Of a DNA stretch of 64,000 nt, positions 8,675 to 17,066 are shown one piece after another. The stretch covers positions 2,033,501 to 2,097,500 of the forward strand of contig NZ_CP038255.1 of NCBI RefSeq assembly GCF_004564135.1. The letters run 5' to 3'. Numbering within the stretch: position 1 is the first letter of the stretch; each line of letters begins with the position of its first letter. Made by a program: the position numbers and the translations under genes. The notes beneath the pieces were generated by a model that saw only the letters and a list, made by a program, of their open reading frames with translations, made no database searches and had not been told where the DNA came from. Source of the stretch: Terasakiella sp. SH-1 (GTDB lineage: Bacteria; Pseudomonadota; Alphaproteobacteria; Rhodospirillales; Terasakiellaceae).

Positions 8675-10798
8675 ATGAAACTGAAGTTTAAAGTGCCCAT
8701 TGTGGCCGTGCTATTTTGCGCTATTTCATGCGTGAGTGTCGGAACGCTTTCTTACATTCAAAGTAAGGATGCCATGGAAGTCAGCACCCTGAAACGGCTT
8801 CAAGATATTGCTTTTACAAAAGCAAGAGAACTGAAACGAAATATGGAAGAGGCAAGAAGCAGCCTTAATGGCCTTGCCGGTACGGTTGCCAGTTTCAGGG
8901 CCATTGAAGCCCTGCAAATGGCCTATTCCGTTGACCAGAAACAAGAGATTCAGAAAATTTATGCTGACCCTGCCAAAAAACCGAAAGAAAGGGCTGCAAT
9001 ATCAGGGACAGGTCTGAAAGACATGTATTCCTGGCGCCATAGCGGCTTGCATTCAACATTTGAGGTCGCCTGGCGAACAGCTGAATTATCGGATATCTAC
9101 ATTGTCTCTGCACAGGGTGAATTCATTTACTCTGTCACGAAGTCCGATGCCTTTCTCAAAACGCTTGATGATTTAGCCGACACACCCCTTGCAAAAATCG
9201 CCAAGGATGCCTTTAAGCTTAAGCAGAATGAAGCGACTTTTGTCAATTTCACCCCGTATGACAGCGGCTATGACAAGGTTTCTGCTTTTTGGGCACAACC
9301 TGTTTATCCTCAGTTTATAAACAAGAACACCAAGCCAATCGCCGTTGTTATTTACAGGATGTCCTCAGCACAGGTTTCTAAAATGCTGAGTGATAAGGAA
9401 GATGACGGTAGCCTGCAGGATAATTTTCTGATCGCCAGTGATGGGAAGTTACGGTCTAACCGGCTCAAAAAGGATGGCCCCCTTGCCCTTTCTTATAAGC
9501 TCGAAGACAACCTTGTTAAGGAAATGACGGAGCAGAAGAAAGGCAACCTGACGTTCAACGTCCCAACAGGCAAGGAAATTGCAGCTTACGAAGGTTTTAT
9601 TGCTGAAAACATCCCTTACTTTGTCATTGCTGCGCAGACAGAAGAACAAGCCCTGGCTGCTATTCATAAAATGGGAAGGTCCATATTGCTGGTCGGCCTG
9701 TTCTCCATGCTGGTTATTGCAATCACAATGGTATACCTCGGCCTGCGCCTGACCCGCCCGATTGAAGCATTGGCAGGTGCTGTCGACCAACTGGCACACA
9801 ATGATTTTAGTATTGAAGTCCCTGGTGTTGATCGCGCAGATGAAATTGCCGATATCGCAAAATCAATTGATGTCTTTAAAGAAAATTCAATCCGGATGCG
9901 TCAGCTGGAAACGGAACATGAAGAAGCGGAAAAAAGAACAGCCCTTGAGAAAAAGCAGTTAATGGATGAACTTGCCGGTAAATTTGAACAAGAAGTCGGC
10001 TCCCTGATTAAAAGCTTATCAGCACAGGTTGGAAATGTACGCGATCAGGTCGAAGACATTTCCAGTCAGGCAGATAAAATTCAGTCCGAAGCGCAAGTGG
10101 TTAATCAGGTTTCTGATCATTCCAGCACCAGTGTAGATGCGGTTTCTGCTGCAACTGAGGAACTGGTCGCCACCGTTCAGGAAATCGGCCATCAAATTTC
10201 ACGAACAAGTGAAGCCTCTCAAAAAGCAAGTCTGGAAGCCCAGCGTGGTGAAGAACAAGTCAAGGCACTGGCAAATATGGCCTCAGAAGTTGGCAATGTC
10301 ATTATCCTCATTCAGGATATTGCAGAACAGACAAACCTTCTGGCCCTGAACGCCACAATTGAAGCTCAACGTGCCGGTGAGGCAGGCAAAGGCTTTGCCG
10401 TCGTTGCCTCTGAAGTGAAGAAACTTGCCAGTCAAACCGCAGATGCAACAGATGGTATTCGAAAAAATATCACCAAAATTCAACAAGCCAGTGACGATGT
10501 TGTCGGTGTGATCAGCTTGATATCAAAAACGGTTCAATCCCTGGATGAAATGAATGCAACTGTGGCTTCCGCTATTGAAGAACAGGCCGCCACAACGCAA
10601 GAAATTTCACGCAATACACAAGAGACTGCAACCAGCGCCCAACAAGTCTCAGACGGTATGTCACAAGTGACCTTAGCCTCTGAAAAAACAGCCAAAAATG
10701 TTGGAAACGTATTGGGCCGCTGTGGTGATCTCACAGACTCAACTGCCGTGCTGGAACGTGAAGTTTCCAGTTTTGTCGAACGTGTTCGCGCAAGCTAA
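8675..10798 (+). CDS. Methyl-accepting chemotaxis protein with large periplasmic sensor domain
   Basis: Transmembrane chemoreceptor that would signal to CheA/CheW. The 707-residue product has a membrane segment at about residues 7-27 and a periplasmic region of about 300 residues, probably dCache-like. A second membrane segment is at about 336-358, a HAMP domain at about 358-410 and the helical signalling domain at about 480-690. The tip contains [20 protein letters not shown]; most homologues have EAARAG, so Gln replaces Ala here. No CheR-docking pentapeptide ends the protein. It follows glycerate kinase by 30 bases in the same direction, suggesting taxis towards the compound consumed by this locus. 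Confidence 0.93.
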   Translation: MKLKFKVPIVAVLFCAISCVSVGTLSYIQSKDAMEVSTLKRLQDIAFTKARELKRNMEEARSSLNGLAGTVASFRAIEALQMAYSVDQKQEIQKIYADPAKKPKERAAISGTGLKDMYSWRHSGLHSTFEVAWRTAELSDIYIVSAQGEFIYSVTKSDAFLKTLDDLADTPLAKIAKDAFKLKQNEATFVNFTPYDSGYDKVSAFWAQPVYPQFINKNTKPIAVVIYRMSSAQVSKMLSDKEDDGSLQDNFLIASDGKLRSNRLKKDGPLALSYKLEDNLVKEMTEQKKGNLTFNVPTGKEIAAYEGFIAENIPYFVIAAQTEEQALAAIHKMGRSILLVGLFSMLVIAITMVYLGLRLTRPIEALAGAVDQLAHNDFSIEVPGVDRADEIADIAKSIDVFKENSIRMRQLETEHEEAEKRTALEKKQLMDELAGKFEQEVGSLIKSLSAQVGNVRDQVEDISSQADKIQSEAQVVNQVSDHSSTSVDAVSAATEELVATVQEIGHQISRTSEASQKASLEAQRGEEQVKALANMASEVGNVIILIQDIAEQTNLLALNATIEAQRAGEAGKGFAVVASEVKKLASQTADATDGIRKNITKIQQASDDVVGVISLISKTVQSLDEMNATVASAIEEQAATTQEISRNTQETATSAQQVSDGMSQVTLASEKTAKNVGNVLGRCGDLTDSTAVLEREVSSFVERVRAS

Positions 10799-10833
10799 AA
10801 ACAGGACCTAGCGTCCAATTGAGGAGAGTAAAA

Positions 10834-11124
10834 ATGTTTGCCGTACTGGTAGATTTTATCATTGCAGATGGCATGGAAGACAAATTCCATGATGCAATTC
10901 AGGCCCATGCAAAGAATTCGCGTGAAAAAGAAACCGGATGCCTTCTTTTTGATGCCTGCGTCAATCCTGAAAGCCCACATGAAGTCTTTTTATATGAGCT
11001 TTATACAGATGAGGCCGCCTTTAAGGCCCATCAGGCTTCCGAACATTTTGCCCAATTTGAAGAACGCGCGGGTGCCTGGATCACCTCTAAAACTGTACGT
11101 CTATTTACGAAGCTGGAGAGCTGA
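10834..11124 (+). CDS. Antibiotic biosynthesis monooxygenase (ABM) fold protein, YgiN-like
   Basis: Small dimeric alpha-beta barrel protein of the ABM superfamily, which contains quinol monooxygenases and many members without known activity. The 96-residue product shows the family pattern: ADGMEDKFHDAIQAHAKNSR, then EKETGCLLFDACVNPESPHE, FLYELYTDEAAFKAHQAS and HFAQFEER. The ATG at 10834 has GAGGAG 8-13 bases upstream; an in-frame TTG at 10819 lacks support. It lies between the chemoreceptor and pyruvate kinase genes with short gaps and is probably part of the same transcript. In sugar-acid operons such proteins are common hitchhikers of unclear role. Confidence 0.85.
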   Translation: MFAVLVDFIIADGMEDKFHDAIQAHAKNSREKETGCLLFDACVNPESPHEVFLYELYTDEAAFKAHQASEHFAQFEERAGAWITSKTVRLFTKLES

Positions 11125-11127
11125 GAC

Positions 11128-12549
11128 ATGAGCAATTTATCGTCTAAACAAGTTAAAATCGTTGCCACCCTTGGACCGTCGTCTTCCTCTGTTGAAAAGA
11201 TTTTGGACCTTGCAAAGGCGGGGGCCAATGTCTTTCGTCTCAATTTCTCACATGGCGACTATGAAGAACACGCAGCACGCATTGAGGCTGTTCGTCAGGC
11301 TGAAAAAGAACTTGGTCGGCCTTTGGGCTTATTCATGGACTTGCAAGGCCCAAAGTTTCGCCTTGGGACTTTTGGAGATAAGAAAGTCCACTTAAAAGCA
11401 GGTGATGTTTTCCGCTTTGATCTGTGTGATGAGCCGGGGACAACAGAACGTGTTTACCTCCCCCACCCTGAAATTATTCACGCCTTGTCCGTCGGCAACC
11501 GCCTGCTGATTGACGATGGGAAAATGATTATGGAAGTCACTGAAATCGGTGATGGATACGTTATGACACGTGCACAGGTCGATGGCTATTTATCAGACAG
11601 AAAAGGTGTCAGCCTTCCAGATGCTGAGATCAAGGTATCAGCCATGACAGACAAGGATAAACGAGATCTGGCCTTTGGTTTGGAGCAAGGCATTGGAAGT
11701 GTCGCGCTTTCTTTTGTTCAACGCCCCGAAGACCTGCAAGAACTCAGAGAAATTGCAAAAAAAAGAATACAGGTTATCGCCAAAATCGAAAAACCAAATG
11801 CGGTTGACCACCTGGCCTCCATTATTGAAGAAACCGATGCCGTCATGGTTGCCCGTGGTGATCTTGGGGTTGAGCTTCCCCCGGAAAAAGTCCCGGCTAT
11901 TCAGAAAAAAATCATCTCCTATGCCCGAAACCGTGGTCGTCCTGTCATTGTGGCAACACAAATGCTGGAAACCATGATCCATACCCCAACGCCAACACGG
12001 GCCGAAGCCTCTGACGTGGCAACAGCGGTGTACGATGGCGTGGATGCGGTCATGCTTTCCGCAGAAACCGCCGCCGGTGATTATCCGGTTGAGGCCGTAT
12101 CCTTAATGTCGCGTATTATTCGTGAAGTCGAAGCGGATCCTTTACACCGTTCCCTAATGGATGCGTCGCGTAACAAAACAGAAAACACAAAAACAGATGC
12201 TATTAGTGCTGCGGCCCGTCAGGTCGCCTCAACCATCGAGGCAAAGGCCGTCATTTGTTATTCCACCTCAGGAAAAACCGCATTAAGGGCTGCACGCGAA
12301 CGCCCGGAAGCCCCTGTCATCGCCCTCACCCACGACACACAGATTGCAAGATCACTTTGTCTGGGATGGGGCATTTCAGCAATCGTCTGTAACGATGCAA
12401 CCGATGTGCGCGAAATGGTCCAGATCGCCCTTAAGGTCGTTCAGGATAAAGGGTTTGTTGAAACAGGCGATAGCGTTGTCATCACCGCTGGTGTCCCCTT
12501 TGGTAGTGCAGGTACAACCAATATTTTACGTATTGCCGAGGTTGAGTAA
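11128..12549 (+). CDS. pyk: Pyruvate kinase
   Basis: Converts phosphoenolpyruvate and ADP to pyruvate and ATP. The 473-residue product has the expected blocks: KIVATLGPSSSSVEKI, NVFRLNFSHGDYEEH, LGLFMDLQGPKFRLG, QVIAKIEKPNAVDHL, AVMVARGDLGVELPPEKVP, then the ATQMLETMIHTPTPTRAEAS active-site helix and the C-terminal domain. Length is normal. It starts 3 bases after the stop of the ABM gene. As the last gene of the run it completes glycerate to 2-phosphoglycerate to PEP to pyruvate, although an enolase is not in the window. It may be a second, pathway-dedicated copy. Confidence 0.95.
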   Translation: MSNLSSKQVKIVATLGPSSSSVEKILDLAKAGANVFRLNFSHGDYEEHAARIEAVRQAEKELGRPLGLFMDLQGPKFRLGTFGDKKVHLKAGDVFRFDLCDEPGTTERVYLPHPEIIHALSVGNRLLIDDGKMIMEVTEIGDGYVMTRAQVDGYLSDRKGVSLPDAEIKVSAMTDKDKRDLAFGLEQGIGSVALSFVQRPEDLQELREIAKKRIQVIAKIEKPNAVDHLASIIEETDAVMVARGDLGVELPPEKVPAIQKKIISYARNRGRPVIVATQMLETMIHTPTPTRAEASDVATAVYDGVDAVMLSAETAAGDYPVEAVSLMSRIIREVEADPLHRSLMDASRNKTENTKTDAISAAARQVASTIEAKAVICYSTSGKTALRAARERPEAPVIALTHDTQIARSLCLGWGISAIVCNDATDVREMVQIALKVVQDKGFVETGDSVVITAGVPFGSAGTTNILRIAEVE

Positions 12550-12562
12550 AAAACTTGAAATT

Positions 12563-12786
12563 CAGCAAGAACCTCTGGTCATCTAGCTCCAGAACTCTTG
12601 CTGGAATGCCCCTGTGTCAGGATATCCGGTGCCTCCTCATCCTGACACAGGGTCCCTCATAAAAATTCTTTCAATGTCAAATTGCGTGCGTGGAAGGGCG
12701 ATATGGCATTGATTGAAATCCGGGGGGAAGAATGTTTGAGCCTTCCCCCTGGAGCCCTAATTAAAATGGCTTTCAGGCCATTTTAA
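12563..12786. other. Chain of inverted repeats between pyk and the polyferredoxin gene
   Basis: The 349-base gap between two convergent genes contains no convincing coding frame but several stem-loops in a row. An imperfect CAGCAAGA...TCTTGCTG repeat starts near 12563. A perfect 14-base stem follows at 12610-12623/12639-12652 (CCCTGTGTCAGGAT), then an 8-base stem at 12723-12730/12742-12749. A perfect 10-base stem with a 6-base loop lies at 12761-12770/12777-12786 (TTAAAATGGC). A rho-independent terminator ends the region. Such a series could be a processed 3' region, a trans-acting small RNA or old mobile-element remains. Confidence 0.6.
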
Positions 12787-12841
12787 CCGCTTAGCTCCCT
12801 GTGTTGTATCGTCTCCCTAGAACCGAGAACACAGGCAACTT

Positions 12842-12884
12842 GCCCCTCGGGCTTGACCCGTGATCCCGAGGGGCCTTTTTTTTA
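12842..12884 (+). terminator. Rho-independent terminator
   Basis: A perfect 10-base stem GCCCCTCGGG (12842-12851) and CCCGAGGGGC (12865-12874) with a 13-base loop is followed directly by TTTTTTTT. It acts on the plus strand and ends the pyk transcript or a separate short transcript from the hairpin-rich gap. In the opposite direction there is no T tract downstream, so it does not serve the minus-strand gene. Confidence 0.9.
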
Positions 12885-12898
12885 TTCAACACGACACC

Positions 12899-14881
12899 CT
12901 AATTCAGATAATCATCTGTTGTGCGGGGTTTGGGGCGTTGGCCAAAGTCAAACGGATCGCGTTGTTTTGCTATAGCGCTCACTCGACAATCTTCACATTT
13001 ACGCAAGTTATCCAGCATTTCCGGATTTGAGAACTGGGGCATATTGGATAGTTTGTCCACTACTTTATCGACAGAACTTTGCGTGCCAAATGTTTTCCCA
13101 CATTCCGGGCAAACGGCTGGCTGATCTTCCTTCAAGACCGCAGGGCTTGCCGCCATCTTATCCAGATTAAGTTGTGGTACAAGCCCAATGGCTTTTTCCG
13201 GACAAGTTGAGGCACAGATGCCACATTGTACGCAATCTTGTTCTAAAAAGGAAAGAATCGGTGCATCGTTATTGGCACGAAGGGCCGTTGTCGGACAGGC
13301 CCCCACACAAGACATACACATGGAACAAGCTGCGACATCCACCTGCACCTGACCATAAGGTGCCCCTTTTTCCAAGGCGATTGTTTGCTCAGAACTATTG
13401 TTGAGATGAGAGAAGACCATATGAGCCCGTTGACGTTTATGACCAACGGCAAGCCCTTCCATCGCCTCTATGGCGTTAGCGAACGACATGGTACTCAATT
13501 CACTGGTGATAAAATCGGGTGTAACGTGATCAATCACTTTGAAACGATTATCATCCTGTTCAAAGCCTTTCAGCAAAGATTGAGCAAAAGCGATTTCGTG
13601 ACGTGTGGTCGGTGCCGTTTCATAATGGGATGCGGGGGCCAGAATAACAACGCCACTTGCCCCATAAGCCAAAGCAGCCAGAAGAAGACTGTGATCAAAA
13701 ATCGAAACAGATTGTACAGCAAACGGAATAACCTGCGCCGGAAGACCATCCCCGACCTGCCCCAAAACATTTAAGGCTTCTTCACCCGTTTGTGTGTCAT
13801 GGATCAACAAAACAGGGGCTGAACCACCCGCTTTTTTATAAATGGACAAAAGCTTCTGCATACGGCGATGCATATGTTCCTGTGACGGCATGGCATAGGC
13901 AATAGCCCCTGTGGGGCAAACAGCAGAACAATCTCCACAGCTTGCACAAAGATAAGGGTCAATCGCCACATAATCGCCCGCAGACTGAATGGCAGAAGAT
14001 CCGCATGAATCAATACAATTTTGACACCCGGCAATACGATTGCGCGAATGGGCACATCTGGCTTCATCAACCTGCGCATAACGTGGCTTGGAAAATTCCC
14101 CGATCATATCGGAAAGTTCAAACAGGGCCTTAAATTGCCCAGCCTTATCCGTTGAAGCCACTTTTACATAGCCGTCCACCTTATGGTTTGAGGGCAACAA
14201 TGGGTTTCCATCACTTAAATCCAAAATCAAATCAAACTGTTCTGTAATCTGATTTTGCGTTTCTGTGAATGTCAGCCCCCCTTTAGATGAAGGATGAAGC
14301 GGGGCAAAAAGGTCAAAGGTGACTTCAAACTGCCCTAAATGGCCTGATGCCTGTACAGTACGGCCTGTAAAAATAGGAAGATCACAGACTTGAGGGGCAA
14401 GGACATCTGTACTGTGATTTAAAACAACAACAGGAGAAAGCCGACCACGCAACATTTGGGCAGCGTCCATCACCACATCACCTGCACCATAAATCAAAAT
14501 AGTCCCTTCTGACTTGAGCGGAACCGTTTCCACAAGATCAGGGCTCAGGGTAGCTTCGGCCAGCAGGGCTGCGATCTTGGCAGATGCTTTTTTACCTTCT
14601 GTTCCCCATCCGGCTTTTTCCCGGATATCCACATAGGAAACGCTAGGGGCATGTTCACCCATCTCTACGCGTAATTCTTCAAAAAGCGGGGCTTCACGGC
14701 CACAGGCAACCAGCAAGTCACCTTCTTGTAAGGCTTTTTGGAATTCAGGCTGTTGGGAACGACATAATTGAGAGTGAACAAAGGGTTCGTCTTGATCAAA
14801 TGTTTTTGCAATGGCCTTGGCATCCAATTCCATGCTGCCTTCACAGGAACATAATAAAACGCGTTTTTCATTCAATTTCAT
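12899..14881 (-). CDS. Polyferredoxin-like 4Fe-4S protein of the formate dehydrogenase locus
   Basis: Large soluble iron-sulfur protein (660 residues) with no signal peptide or membrane segment. Cysteine clusters, in order: CAHS...CQNCIDSC near residue 270, CASCGDCSAVCPTGAI near 310, CSMCMSCVGACPTTAL near 520 and CVQCGICASTCPEKAI near 550. Near the C-terminus are a CPECG and CEDCR pair that could hold zinc or a further cluster. This predicts at least three or four [4Fe-4S] centres. The N-terminal 250 residues look like a nucleotide or subunit binding part, not identified. It is divergent from the DUF3305 gene; comparable genes sit beside formate dehydrogenase operons in alphaproteobacteria. 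A role in electron supply or cofactor insertion for FdhA is likely but unproven. Confidence 0.75.
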   Translation of the reverse strand: MKLNEKRVLLCSCEGSMELDAKAIAKTFDQDEPFVHSQLCRSQQPEFQKALQEGDLLVACGREAPLFEELRVEMGEHAPSVSYVDIREKAGWGTEGKKASAKIAALLAEATLSPDLVETVPLKSEGTILIYGAGDVVMDAAQMLRGRLSPVVVLNHSTDVLAPQVCDLPIFTGRTVQASGHLGQFEVTFDLFAPLHPSSKGGLTFTETQNQITEQFDLILDLSDGNPLLPSNHKVDGYVKVASTDKAGQFKALFELSDMIGEFSKPRYAQVDEARCAHSRNRIAGCQNCIDSCGSSAIQSAGDYVAIDPYLCASCGDCSAVCPTGAIAYAMPSQEHMHRRMQKLLSIYKKAGGSAPVLLIHDTQTGEEALNVLGQVGDGLPAQVIPFAVQSVSIFDHSLLLAALAYGASGVVILAPASHYETAPTTRHEIAFAQSLLKGFEQDDNRFKVIDHVTPDFITSELSTMSFANAIEAMEGLAVGHKRQRAHMVFSHLNNSSEQTIALEKGAPYGQVQVDVAACSMCMSCVGACPTTALRANNDAPILSFLEQDCVQCGICASTCPEKAIGLVPQLNLDKMAASPAVLKEDQPAVCPECGKTFGTQSSVDKVVDKLSNMPQFSNPEMLDNLRKCEDCRVSAIAKQRDPFDFGQRPKPRTTDDYLN

Positions 14882-14885
14882 CTGT

Positions 14886-14969
14886 GCTCACTCCCTTGAT
14901 CATTGCTTCATTAATATAGGGAGTGAGCAGGGGCGACGAGATAATAATTTTCATCTCCTACTAAAGATG
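14886..14969. promoter_or_regulatory. Divergent control region: 11-base inverted repeat and CATCTCCTAC element
   Basis: A perfect inverted repeat GCTCACTCCCT (14886-14896) and AGGGAGTGAGC (14918-14928) lies just upstream of the polyferredoxin start. On the other side, TTTTCATCTCCTACTAAAGA at 14948-14967 contains CATCT-N8-AGATG (14952-14969). Close relatives of this element occur at 16101 and 25464, all ahead of genes of the formate dehydrogenase locus. It is a plausible operator of the LuxR-type regulator encoded at 24757-25401. Confidence 0.5.
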
Positions 14970-15031
14970 GACTATCGTCCCCATGTAAGATGAGGTTGAA
15001 TCAAGCAGGTTTTAGCAGGCGGATTAAGAAC

Positions 15032-15541
15032 ATGCAGATACAAGAAACAATGCCTCTTGGGGTATTGGTCGAAAGACGCAAGATTGACCACCCATGGCAG
15101 GAATTTGCCTGGCATGTTTTTGGTGTTTTACCCGGTGCGCGCGATGATGCCGATTGGGAAACCATCAGCATGGAAGAAAAACAAGCCGTCTATCTGGCGA
15201 AAACCATGAATGTTGATCTTTATCAACGTGAAACCGAAGGCTATAAAAATAATCTGGAAAGTGGACAACCCGCCATCTTTGTTGTGCTGCGCCAAGGTGA
15301 GGAAGAAGACGAGCATGAAGTCGACCCCTTCCTGATCACCGCCTGCCCCTATGAAGCGGCAGACTACCTGGAAAGCGGTGAAGAAATCGTAGAGGCCGTC
15401 CCCATGCCGGATGGGGTGCGTATCTGGGTGGAAAATTTTGTGCGTGAACATCACGTGGAACAGAAATTCAAAAAACGCCGCCTGCGTCGACAGGAAGACG
15501 GACTTGCACGACGCATCCCTGTACGGGGAGGACGCGCATGA
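15032..15541 (+). CDS. DUF3305 family protein
   Basis: Cytoplasmic protein of unknown function regularly encoded with DUF3306 and formate dehydrogenase genes in alphaproteobacteria. The segment MPLGVLVERRKIDHPWQEFA, followed by WHVFGVLPGA, is characteristic. An open frame begins at 14990, but the ATG at 15032 gives MQIQETMPLG and fits the family start; the exact start remains uncertain. The C-terminus is very basic (KKRRLRRQEDGLARRIPVRGG). It overlaps the DUF3306 gene by 4 bases (ATGA), so the two are translationally coupled. A role in maturation of the molybdenum or tungsten enzyme is inferred from context only. Confidence 0.8.
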   Translation: MQIQETMPLGVLVERRKIDHPWQEFAWHVFGVLPGARDDADWETISMEEKQAVYLAKTMNVDLYQRETEGYKNNLESGQPAIFVVLRQGEEEDEHEVDPFLITACPYEAADYLESGEEIVEAVPMPDGVRIWVENFVREHHVEQKFKKRRLRRQEDGLARRIPVRGGRA

Positions 15542-16059
15542 GTCGTGAAGGTTTTTTAAGTCGCTGGTCACGGCGCAAAACAGAAACAGAAACAAAAGAA
15601 GAGGTCCACCCTGTTGAAGCGCCTGCTGTTCAATGTGTTGAAGAAACTGCTGAAGCTCAGTCCCTTGCACCGATAGAGGAAATTCCGGCTGAAGAGCAAG
15701 AAGCCATTGTTGCAGACCTGCCCGATATTGAAAGCCTGACAGAAGAGTCTGATTTCAGTGCCTTCATGAAACAGGGGGTGCCGGAAGAATTGCAGAAACT
15801 GGCGTTACGTAAGCTTTGGAAATCAAGCCCGATCTTTGCCAATTTGGACGGGCTGAATGATTATGATGAAGATTTTTCCATCATCACGCCCTTGGCCGAA
15901 GGCGTGGCCGAAGAGCTTCAAAAGCTCATGAAAGAAAACAGCCGCACAGAACCTGAGCTGGAAGAAGAGGGCGAGAGGGAACCCAATGAACCCGCTGAAG
16001 CAGTCGAAGAACCAAACGAAGAAGACGACCATGACGTTGGCGAAGGCGAAGACGGCTGA
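15538..16059 (+). CDS. DUF3306 family protein
   Basis: Partner of the DUF3305 protein; function unknown. The 173-residue product begins SREGFLSRWSRRKTETETKE and has an acidic, Glu-rich, probably disordered body. The conserved core is about residues 70-125: DFSAFMKQGVPEELQKLALR, then KLWKSSPIFANLDGLNDYDED. A long acidic tail follows. There is no membrane segment or cofactor motif. It is coupled to the gene before it and followed after 131 bases by the TorD-type chaperone gene. The acidic tail suggests a protein-interaction or chaperone-like role. Confidence 0.8.
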   Translation: MSREGFLSRWSRRKTETETKEEVHPVEAPAVQCVEETAEAQSLAPIEEIPAEEQEAIVADLPDIESLTEESDFSAFMKQGVPEELQKLALRKLWKSSPIFANLDGLNDYDEDFSIITPLAEGVAEELQKLMKENSRTEPELEEEGEREPNEPAEAVEEPNEEDDHDVGEGEDG

Positions 16060-16100
16060 TTCCCCTATAAAAAGAGCTGACATTGAAATATTATTACAGC

Positions 16101-16123
16101 CATCTCCTACCATAGGGGGAGAT
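16101..16123. promoter_or_regulatory. CATCTCCTAC element upstream of the torD-fdh operon
   Basis: CATCTCCTACCATAGGGGGA at 16101-16120 followed by GAT forms an imperfect palindrome (ATCTCC 16102-16107 with GGAGAT 16118-16123). It lies about 70-90 bases before the chaperone gene. The same CATCTCCTAC core is found at 14952 and, with a 3-base insertion, at 25468. The placement suggests an activator site shared by this locus. Confidence 0.45.
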
Positions 16124-16190
16124 CATTTTAAACGCATGCACCGTATCATAGAAAAATCCGGTAATTTCGCTGGGTTTTGGGAGGGAAAGA

Positions 16191-16799
16191 ATGTCAGAAA
16201 CTGTTGTTGCCACCTGTTCTCTTGAGGAAGAACAACGTGCAAGGGCTGGAATGTATGGGCTGATTGCCCGTCTTTTAAGTGCATTTCCAAATGCTGACTC
16301 ATTAAAAGAAATCTCTGACTTTCCTGCAGATGACACCCCCATTGGCACCGCCATTGGGGAATTGTCTGAAATGGCAGGAAAGACATCTGTTGATGACGTT
16401 GAGCAGGAATACAACGATCTGTTTATCGGTGTCGCTGAAGGTGAACTGATTCCTTTTGCATCTCATTATCTCACGGGATTTTTGAATGAAAAGCCACTGT
16501 CTGATGTACGTGACGACCTCAACCGTCTGGGCATTGAACGTGTGGACGATATCAAAGAACCGGAAGACCATATCGCATTTCTGTTTGATGTCATGCTGGG
16601 ACTGATTACCAAGCAATTTGGTGATGACTGTACACCAGAAGAAGAACAGGCATTCTTTGAAAAACATATCGCGCCCTGGGCCGAACAATTTTTCAGCGAT
16701 TTGGAAAAAGCAGAAAGTGCCAGGTTCTATGCTCCCGTAGGGAAACTGGGACGGTGTTTTCTGGATGTAGAAACCAAGGGGTTCAGGATCGCAGCATAA
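16191..16799 (+). CDS. TorD/DmsD-family chaperone for the formate dehydrogenase catalytic subunit
   Basis: All-helical cytoplasmic chaperone that binds the Tat signal of a molybdo- or tungsto-enzyme and proofreads cofactor insertion before export. The 202-residue product shows family features: YGLIARLLSAFPNADSLKEI, then VEQEYNDLFIGVAEGELIPFA, SHYLTGFLNEKPLSDVRDDL and EPEDHIAFLFDVMLGLI. GGGAGGG precedes the ATG. It is the first gene of the run that continues with the small Tat protein, fdhA, fdhB and fdhC, so its client is almost certainly FdhA, which carries a twin-arginine signal. Confidence 0.85.
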   Translation: MSETVVATCSLEEEQRARAGMYGLIARLLSAFPNADSLKEISDFPADDTPIGTAIGELSEMAGKTSVDDVEQEYNDLFIGVAEGELIPFASHYLTGFLNEKPLSDVRDDLNRLGIERVDDIKEPEDHIAFLFDVMLGLITKQFGDDCTPEEEQAFFEKHIAPWAEQFFSDLEKAESARFYAPVGKLGRCFLDVETKGFRIAA

Positions 16800-16840
16800 T
16801 TGGTGATCTAACCCCTTTTTTGTTTTTAAGGAGTCTAGGA

Positions 16841-17041
16841 ATGGACCAAAAGGAAGACAAGGCCGACATGGGACGCCGTGGTTTTCTGAAAGTTGCCACA
16901 GTCGGTGCCGCAGCCGGTGCTGCTGTGATTGCAACTTCGAAAACAGCACAAGCTGCCGACCTGTCTGCTGATGCAGACAAGGCAAGCGGTTACGCTGAAA
17001 CGGATCATGTTGCCAAGTATTACGAATTGGCTAATTTCTAA
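16841..17041 (+). CDS. Small Tat-signal protein of formate dehydrogenase operon (FdhX-like)
   Basis: A 66-residue protein with a twin-arginine motif (MGRRGFLKVATVGAAAGAAV), a hydrophobic stretch and a cleavage site near TAQA-AD. About 25 mature residues remain (DADKASGYAETDHVAKYYEL). The ATG at 16841 has AAGGAG 8-13 bases upstream; a longer frame starting at 16754 lies inside the chaperone gene and is unlikely. Short proteins of this type precede fdhA in many proteobacteria, and their role is not established. It may accompany FdhA through the Tat translocon or occupy part of the complex. It sits 41 bases after the chaperone gene. Confidence 0.8.
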   Translation: MDQKEDKADMGRRGFLKVATVGAAAGAAVIATSKTAQAADLSADADKASGYAETDHVAKYYELANF

Positions 17042-17066
17042 ATAATCTACCTATGGGGAGAAAACG

